The position numbers were made by a program, and so were the translations under genes. DNA of 44,646 nt from Zestomonas carbonaria (GTDB lineage Bacteria > Pseudomonadota > Gammaproteobacteria > Pseudomonadales > Pseudomonadaceae), in the NCBI RefSeq assembly GCF_904061905.1, contig NZ_CAJFCI010000061.1, positions 1 to 44,646 on the forward strand, read 5' to 3'. Under the pieces are notes generated by a model. The model made no database searches, was not told the origin of the DNA, and worked only from the letters and a program-made list of their open reading frames with translations. Positions 39,718 to 44,646 of this stretch are shown here, in pieces. Numbering within the stretch: position 1 is the stretch's first letter; each line of letters begins with the position of its first letter.

Positions 39718-40404
39718 TCACTCCAGCGATTCGCCGGCACTCATCACCAGCGGGCGAATCTTCTGCAGTTGCGTCTCCAGCGAATAGGTGATGCTCGACG
39801 ACAGGGAAAAGAAGGTCAGGAAGGCCTTGAGGTTGGAGTCGCCCTTGCAGGTGGTGTGGATGCGCTGCCAGAACGCCTGGTTGACCAGTTGCAACTGCTG
39901 GAACAGCTTCACCAGGCCCTTCAGGTCCCAATCGGCCCGGCGCCCTTCGCGCAGGTTGAAATACTGCCGCGCCAGGTACAGCGACACCGCGCGCAGGACG
40001 AACTCCTGGTTGCTGGCGAACGGCAGGTGGTGATGGGCCATGGGCTTGAGCTTGGCCAGCATCGGGCAGGCACTGGTCGCCATGATCACCCCGAGCAGCG
40101 CGCGCAGCCCCTCTTCCAGGCCGGTTTCCTTGCTGTACTCGCGCTCCGGGGTGCGCACCCAGAAATGCGCCCGCTCGAACGCCGGCAGGCCACGGAAATC
40201 CTCGATCACGCGATGCAGGTCGAGCGCCGCCGGGCAATGGCTGAACTCCTCGCGGCGGAGCGGGCAGTTGCTGCACTGCTGGTGCTCCAGGCGTGTCCAG
40301 GCCGGCGCGGTGGCGATCCGCTCGCGGTCGTAGTCGCGCTCCAGCTCGATGCGGTAGTTGAATCCATAGCCGCTATCGAGACTGATGCGATACTCGATGG
40401 CCAT
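39718..40404 (-). CDS. Conserved protein with N-terminal cysteine cluster, unknown function
   Basis: 228 aa without signal peptide or TM helix. The N-terminal 45 residues are beta-like (MAIEYRISLDSGYGFNYRIELE), then CSNCPLRREEFSHCP gives CxxCx8C, a possible metal site together with a later Cys. The remaining 150 residues are helical (FERAHFWVRTPEREYSKETGL; KGLVKLFQQLQLVNQAFWQRI). GGAG six bases before ATG 40404 supports the start. It lies 13 bases downstream of uup on the same strand and is probably co-transcribed with it. The family is not recognised. Confidence 0.82.
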   Translation of the reverse strand: MAIEYRISLDSGYGFNYRIELERDYDRERIATAPAWTRLEHQQCSNCPLRREEFSHCPAALDLHRVIEDFRGLPAFERAHFWVRTPEREYSKETGLEEGLRALLGVIMATSACPMLAKLKPMAHHHLPFASNQEFVLRAVSLYLARQYFNLREGRRADWDLKGLVKLFQQLQLVNQAFWQRIHTTCKGDSNLKAFLTFFSLSSSITYSLETQLQKIRPLVMSAGESLE

Positions 40405-40417
40405 TCCTATCTCCCCG

Positions 40418-42337
40418 TCAGTCTTCCAGTTCGGCCCAGCGCTCGAGCATGGTGTCCAGTTCCTGTTGCAGCTCCTGCAAGCGCTGCAGGGCGGCGGCGG
40501 TCTCGCCGGCCGGGCGCTGGTAGAAGGCTGGATCGGTGACCTCGGCGTTCAGCGCGGCGATCTTCTCTTCCTGCGCCTCGATCAGCCCCGGCAGTGCTTC
40601 CAGCTCACGCTGCAGCTTGTAGCTGAGCTTCTTCTTCGACGCCGGTGCGGGCTCGCTGGCAACGGCCGCGGCCTTTGCCGGCTCGGGCGCCGGCGCGGTC
40701 ATCTCGGCCTTGCCCGACTTGCTCTCGCCAACGCCGAGCAGGCGCGGCGAACCGCCCTGGCGCAGCCAGTCCTGATAGCCGCCGACGTACTCGCGCACCC
40801 TGCCCTCGCCTTCGAACACCAGGGTGCTGGTCACCACGTTGTCGAGGAACGCCCGGTCGTGGCTGACCATCAGCACGGTGCCGGGGAAGCTGAGCAGCAC
40901 TTCTTCGAGCAATTCGAGGGTTTCCACGTCGAGGTCGTTGGTCGGTTCGTCCAGCACCAGCAGGTTGGCCGGCTTGCTGAACAACCTGGCGAGCAATAGC
41001 CGTGCCCGCTCGCCGCCGGACAGCGCCTTGACCGGGGTGCGGGCACGCTGCGGACTGAACAGGAAGTCGCCCAGATAGCTGAGTACGTGGCGGCTCTGGC
41101 CATCGATGACGATGAAGTCGCGACCTTCGGCGACGTTGTCGATCACCGTCTTCTCCAGGTCGAGCTGGTGACGCAACTGGTCGAAATAGGCCACTTCCAG
41201 GCGCGTGCCGATATCTATGCGGCCCTCGGTGGGTTGCAGCTCGCCGAGCAGCAGCTTGAGCAGCGTGGTCTTGCCGGTACCGTTGGCGCCGAGCAGGCCG
41301 ATGCGGTCACCGCGCTGCAGGACCAGGGAAAAGTCGTCGATCAGCTTCGGCCCGCCCGGATGGGCGAAGCCGACGTGCTCGGCGACGATCACCTGCTTGC
41401 CGGACTTGTCCGCCGTTTCCAACTGGATATTCGCCTTGCCCTGCCGTTCGCGACGCTCGGCGCGTTCGGCACGCATCGCCTTGAGCGCGCGCACGCGCCC
41501 CTCGTTACGGGTGCGGCGGGCCTTGATGCCCTGGCGAATCCACACTTCCTCCTGGGCCAGGCGCTTGTCGAACAGCGCGTTGGCGGTTTCCTCGGCAGCC
41601 AGTTGCTGCTCCTTGTGCTCCAAGAAGCTGGCGTAGTCGCCGTTCCAGTCGATCATGTGGCCGCGATCCAGTTCGAGGATGCGAGTCGCCAGGTTCTGCA
41701 GGAACGAACGGTCGTGGGTGATGAACAGCACCGCGCCCTGGAAGCCCAGCAGCGCCTCTTCCAGCCAGGCGATGGCACCGATGTCGAGGTGGTTGGTCGG
41801 CTCGTCGAGCAACAGCAGGTCCGGTTCGGAGACCAGCGCCTGGGCCAGCAGCACGCGCCGGCGCCAGCCGCCGGAAAGCTCGGCAAGGGTCTTGTCGGCC
41901 GGCAGTTGCAGGCGGCTCAGGGTGCTTTCCACCAGTTGCTGCAGGCGCCAGCCGTCGCGGGCCTCGAGGGCCTGCTGGACGTGGGTGAGCTTGTCCAGGT
42001 CGGCGTCGGAGTGGATGTTCTGGCTCAGGTGGTGGTACTCGGCGAGCAGCGCGCCGACCTCCGCCAGGCCTTCGGCCACCACGTCGAACACCGTCCGCTC
42101 GTCGGCGCGCGGCAGCTCCTGCGGCAACTCGCCGATCTTCAGCCCCGGCGCGCGCCAGATATCGCCGTCGTCGGCGTGCTGGTCGCCCTTGACCAGGCGC
42201 AGCAGGCTGGACTTGCCGGTGCCGTTGCGGCCGATGATGCAGACCCGCTCGCCACGGGCGATCTGCCAGGACACCCGGTCCAGAAGAGGCATCGCGCCAT
42301 AGGCCAGGGATATGTCGGTGAACTTGAGCAGGGTCAT
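40418..42337 (-). CDS. uup: ABC-F ATPase Uup
   Basis: 639 aa soluble protein with two ABC domains and no membrane part. The first domain has Walker A GRNGTGKS (residues 36-43), [14 protein letters not shown] and [13 protein letters not shown] charged linker ([17 protein letters not shown]) follows. The second domain has [26 protein letters not shown] and [12 protein letters not shown]. The C-terminal 70 residues form the coiled coil ([20 protein letters not shown]) that defines Uup and binds branched DNA. ABC-F proteins act on ribosomes, and Uup loss raises transposon precise excision. The ATG at 42337 with GGAGG upstream was chosen; a longer in-frame reading is unsupported. Confidence 0.95.
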   Translation of the reverse strand: MTLLKFTDISLAYGAMPLLDRVSWQIARGERVCIIGRNGTGKSSLLRLVKGDQHADDGDIWRAPGLKIGELPQELPRADERTVFDVVAEGLAEVGALLAEYHHLSQNIHSDADLDKLTHVQQALEARDGWRLQQLVESTLSRLQLPADKTLAELSGGWRRRVLLAQALVSEPDLLLLDEPTNHLDIGAIAWLEEALLGFQGAVLFITHDRSFLQNLATRILELDRGHMIDWNGDYASFLEHKEQQLAAEETANALFDKRLAQEEVWIRQGIKARRTRNEGRVRALKAMRAERAERRERQGKANIQLETADKSGKQVIVAEHVGFAHPGGPKLIDDFSLVLQRGDRIGLLGANGTGKTTLLKLLLGELQPTEGRIDIGTRLEVAYFDQLRHQLDLEKTVIDNVAEGRDFIVIDGQSRHVLSYLGDFLFSPQRARTPVKALSGGERARLLLARLFSKPANLLVLDEPTNDLDVETLELLEEVLLSFPGTVLMVSHDRAFLDNVVTSTLVFEGEGRVREYVGGYQDWLRQGGSPRLLGVGESKSGKAEMTAPAPEPAKAAAVASEPAPASKKKLSYKLQRELEALPGLIEAQEEKIAALNAEVTDPAFYQRPAGETAAALQRLQELQQELDTMLERWAELED

Positions 42338-42508
42338 GGGCGCCTCCGGAAACAGGGGGCGGATTCTACCCGAAGACAAGCATTTTTCCTGATGTTTCCC
42401 CGGACGGAACGACGCTTCCGCCCGCTACGGGCAACGGCTAAGCTAATCTCCAAGCGATGCCGGCCTACCGCGCATCCTCCCTTGCCTGCCTGTTATTCCG
42501 GAAGTCCC

Positions 42509-44434
42509 ATGCGCGGTCGTCTGCTCCTCCTGTTGTCCTGCCTTTCCCTTTCCGTCCTGGTCGCCAGCGCCCAGGCCGCCAGCCTGGCGCAGCAACGCCT
42601 GTACTACACCGAAGCCAAGCGTGCCCTGGCCAAGGGCGACGCCGGCCCGTACCGGCGCTATGCGGCGGCGCTCGCCGACTACCCGCTGGAGCCGCACCTG
42701 GCCTACGACGAGCTCACCGCCCGGCTGAAGACGGCCAGCAACGCCGAGATCGAGAAGTTCCTCACCGAGCACGGCGACCTGCCCCAGGCCAACTGGATGA
42801 AGTTGCGCTGGCTGCGCTGGCTGGCCGAGCGCGGCGAGTGGAAGACCTTCGTCAACTACTACGATCCGCAGATGAACTTCACCGAGCTGGACTGCCTGTA
42901 CGGCCAGTACCAGTTCACCCACGGCCTGGTCGACGAAGGCAACGCCACCGCCGAGAAGCTCTGGCTGGTCGGCAAGTCGCAGCCGGAAGCCTGCGACGCG
43001 TTGTTCCGGATGTGGAGCAACCGTGGCCTGCTCACCGAGGAGAAGCGCTGGCAGCGCACCAAGCTGGCCGCCGAGGCGCGCAACTACGGGCTGGCCAGCC
43101 ACCTGGCAAAGAGCCTGCCGACCCGCTCCGCCCAAGGCCAGTTGCTGGTCGAGGTCGCCCAGAAACCGCAATTGCTGAGCCAGACCGCGCGCTTCGCCCC
43201 GGCCAGCGAAGCCATGGCCGACATCGTCGGCCTGGGCCTGCGCCGCCTCGCGCGCCAGGAGCCGGACAAGGCCCTCGACCTGCTCGAGGTCTACAGCAAG
43301 CGCCTGTCCTTCTCCACCGAGGAACAGGTCGCCATCGCCCGCGAAATCGGCCTGACCCTGGCCCGGCGCTTCGATGCCCGCGCCCTGCCGGTAATGGCCG
43401 AGTACGACCCCGGCCTGCGCGACAACACCGTGAGCGAATGGCGCATGCGCCTGCTGCTGCGCCTCGGCCGCTGGAACGAGGCCTACCAGTTGAGCCGCCA
43501 GTTGCCGACGGACCTGGCCGGCACCAACCGCTGGCGCTACTGGCAGGCGCGTAGCCTGCAACTGGCACAACCCAACAGCCAGGAGCCGATCGCCCTCTAC
43601 CAGCCGGTGGCCCGCGAGCGCGACTTCTACGGCTTCATGGCCGCCGACCAGCTCAAGACGCCCTACCAGTTGAACAACCAGCCCCTGGCGCTCGATCCCC
43701 GGGTCACCCAACGGGTGCGCAGCACCGCCGGCATCCGCCGTGCCCTGGAGTTCTACGCCCGTGGCGAGATCGTTGACGCGCGGCGCGAGTGGTACCACGT
43801 CAGCCGCCTGTTCGACCGCGACGAACTGGTCGCCCAGGCACGCCTGGCCTATGACATGGACTGGTACTTCCCGGCCATCCGCACCATCAGCCAGGCGCAG
43901 TACTGGGACGACCTCGACGTGCGCTTCCCGATGGCCTACAAACCCACCTTGCAGCGCGAGGCGCGCAACCGTGGCCTGCACTCCAGTTGGGTGTTCGCGA
44001 TCACTCGCCAGGAAAGCGCCTTCATGTCCGACGCCCGCTCGCACGCCGGCGCCATGGGCCTGATGCAACTGATGCCCGCCACCGCCAAGGAAACCTCGCG
44101 GCGCTTCGGCATCCCGCTGGCCTCGCAGCAGCAGGTGCTGGTGCCCGAGAAGAACATCCAGCTCGGCACCGCCTACCTGAGCCAGGTGCACGGCCAGTTC
44201 AACGGCAACCGGGTACTCGCCTCGGCCGCCTACAACGCCGGCCCCGGCCGCGTGCGCCAGTGGCTGCGGGGCGCCGACCACCTGTCCTACGACGTCTGGG
44301 TGGAAAGCATCCCGTTCGACGAAACCCGCCAGTATGTGCAGAACGTGCTGTCCTACTCGGTGATCTACGGGCAGAAGCTCAACACGCCACAGCCCCTGGT
44401 GGAGTGGCACGAGCGCTATTTCGACGATCAGTGA
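42509..44434 (+). CDS. slt: Soluble lytic murein transglycosylase Slt
   Basis: 641 aa periplasmic lytic transglycosylase of the Slt70 class. The signal peptide is MRGRLLLLLSCLSLSVLVASAQA. It is followed by an alpha-superhelical ring (about 25-450) and the goose-lysozyme-like catalytic domain, with catalytic Glu502 in TRQESAF, then GAMGLMQLMPATAKE and ASAAYNAGPGRV. It cleaves glycan strands to 1,6-anhydromuropeptides, which feed NagZ. GGAAG lies upstream of ATG 42509; a far longer in-frame reading from 41087 is antisense to uup and was discarded. It is divergent from uup, and the 171-base gap holds no clear operator. Confidence 0.98.
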   Translation: MRGRLLLLLSCLSLSVLVASAQAASLAQQRLYYTEAKRALAKGDAGPYRRYAAALADYPLEPHLAYDELTARLKTASNAEIEKFLTEHGDLPQANWMKLRWLRWLAERGEWKTFVNYYDPQMNFTELDCLYGQYQFTHGLVDEGNATAEKLWLVGKSQPEACDALFRMWSNRGLLTEEKRWQRTKLAAEARNYGLASHLAKSLPTRSAQGQLLVEVAQKPQLLSQTARFAPASEAMADIVGLGLRRLARQEPDKALDLLEVYSKRLSFSTEEQVAIAREIGLTLARRFDARALPVMAEYDPGLRDNTVSEWRMRLLLRLGRWNEAYQLSRQLPTDLAGTNRWRYWQARSLQLAQPNSQEPIALYQPVARERDFYGFMAADQLKTPYQLNNQPLALDPRVTQRVRSTAGIRRALEFYARGEIVDARREWYHVSRLFDRDELVAQARLAYDMDWYFPAIRTISQAQYWDDLDVRFPMAYKPTLQREARNRGLHSSWVFAITRQESAFMSDARSHAGAMGLMQLMPATAKETSRRFGIPLASQQQVLVPEKNIQLGTAYLSQVHGQFNGNRVLASAAYNAGPGRVRQWLRGADHLSYDVWVESIPFDETRQYVQNVLSYSVIYGQKLNTPQPLVEWHERYFDDQ

Positions 44435-44444
44435 GGGGCAAGGC

Positions 44445-44470
44445 GGCGGATGTGAAAAGCGACATCCGCC
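44445..44470 (+). terminator. Hairpin downstream of slt
   Basis: GGCGGATGT (44445-44453) pairs with ACATCCGCC (44462-44470) across an eight-base loop, ten bases past the slt stop. The U-tract is absent. Confidence 0.55.
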
Positions 44471-44477
44471 CGACGCA

Positions 44478-44523
44478 GGAGCGCGCCATGCGCGCGAATC
44501 GCGGCCATGGGCCGCTCCTACAG
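44478..44523. repeat. Pseudomonas-type intergenic repeat
   Basis: AGGAGCGCGCCATGCGCGCG at the left end and GCGGCCATGGGCCGCTCCT at the right end form two linked inverted repeats with a near-palindromic core. They match the common GTAGGAGCGG-style pseudomonad repeat. Confidence 0.6.
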
Positions 44524-44646
44524 GGTTTACTGGATCCCCGCGTTCGTGCACTACTGTCCGGAATATTTTCGAGGGGGCGTCTGGAGGGCTTGCGGGGGCT
44601 GAAGGCACGGGTTAAACCGTTGAGCGCCAACTCAACCTCACAGCCC

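Noticed and set aside
41087..42508. N-terminal extension of slt to 41087
   Set aside because: The extension is antisense to uup. Slt begins at a signal peptide at 42509 with a ribosome binding site.
42443..44608. Open frame of 721 codons opposite slt
   Set aside because: It mirrors the slt codon pattern and has no motif. Slt has a signal peptide and catalytic residues.
44379..44630. Small frame at the right edge as an independent gene
   Set aside because: It overlaps the slt end and REP-like repeats and has a non-ATG start. It may at most be the tail of something beyond the window.

Overview
The window is high-GC chromosomal DNA from a pseudomonad of the Pseudomonas aeruginosa group. The gene order (murB-ptpA-kdsB-Trm112-like-lpxK-exbD-exbB-comEC, lolCDE, PilZ, GDPD, sth, apbE, gap, mfd, csiV, MTIP, nagZ, psrA, lexA-sulA, topA, fadBA, uspA, uup, slt) follows what I remember of PAO1 from about PA2977 to PA3020. 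NagZ, PsrA and LexA differ from the P. aeruginosa proteins I recall at many positions, so a close relative is more likely than P. aeruginosa itself. That species call is inference from memory. I see no tRNA, rRNA, CRISPR array, prophage or complete insertion sequence.

Layout. 190-4706 (-) is a seven-gene envelope operon in which every gene overlaps the next: exbB, exbD, lpxK, a Trm112-like gene, kdsB, ptpA, murB. comEC (-) and a DUF2062 membrane protein (+) follow. 7742-10912 (-) is lolC-lolD-lolE, encoding the lipoprotein-release ABC transporter. 11011-12626 (+) holds a PilZ protein, a small exported protein and a glycerophosphodiester phosphodiesterase. Next come sth (-), apbE (-), gap (-), mfd (+), csiV (+), a SWIM/SNF2 helicase (+) translationally coupled to csiV, then MTIP, nagZ, an L,D-transpeptidase and psrA (all -). 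The SOS pair lexA-sulA (+) faces a class A beta-lactamase (-). 29671-37150 (-) contains two small conserved genes, topA, a DUF1653 gene and the fatty-acid oxidation operon fadBA. The right end has an exported helical protein, a one-TM protein, a universal stress protein, a cysteine-containing conserved protein, uup and slt.

How the genes work together. Much of the window concerns the envelope: peptidoglycan synthesis, turnover and recycling (murB, slt, nagZ, L,D-transpeptidase, csiV), LPS (kdsB, lpxK) and lipoprotein export (lolCDE). A second theme is DNA integrity and topology (mfd, lexA, sulA, topA, comEC, the SNF2 protein). A third is fatty-acid control: PsrA has a clear palindromic operator at its own promoter, and a near-match lies upstream of fadBA.

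No wholly new system is evident. The departures from the remembered PAO1 order deserve most attention: (i) apbE abuts gap, with no Na+-NQR genes between them and a gap terminator in its leader; (ii) a Tat-exported KPC/PenA-like class A beta-lactamase with its own promoter sits beside lexA-sulA; (iii) a SWIM/SNF2 helicase is coupled to csiV. Most intergenic gaps carry REP-like palindromes.
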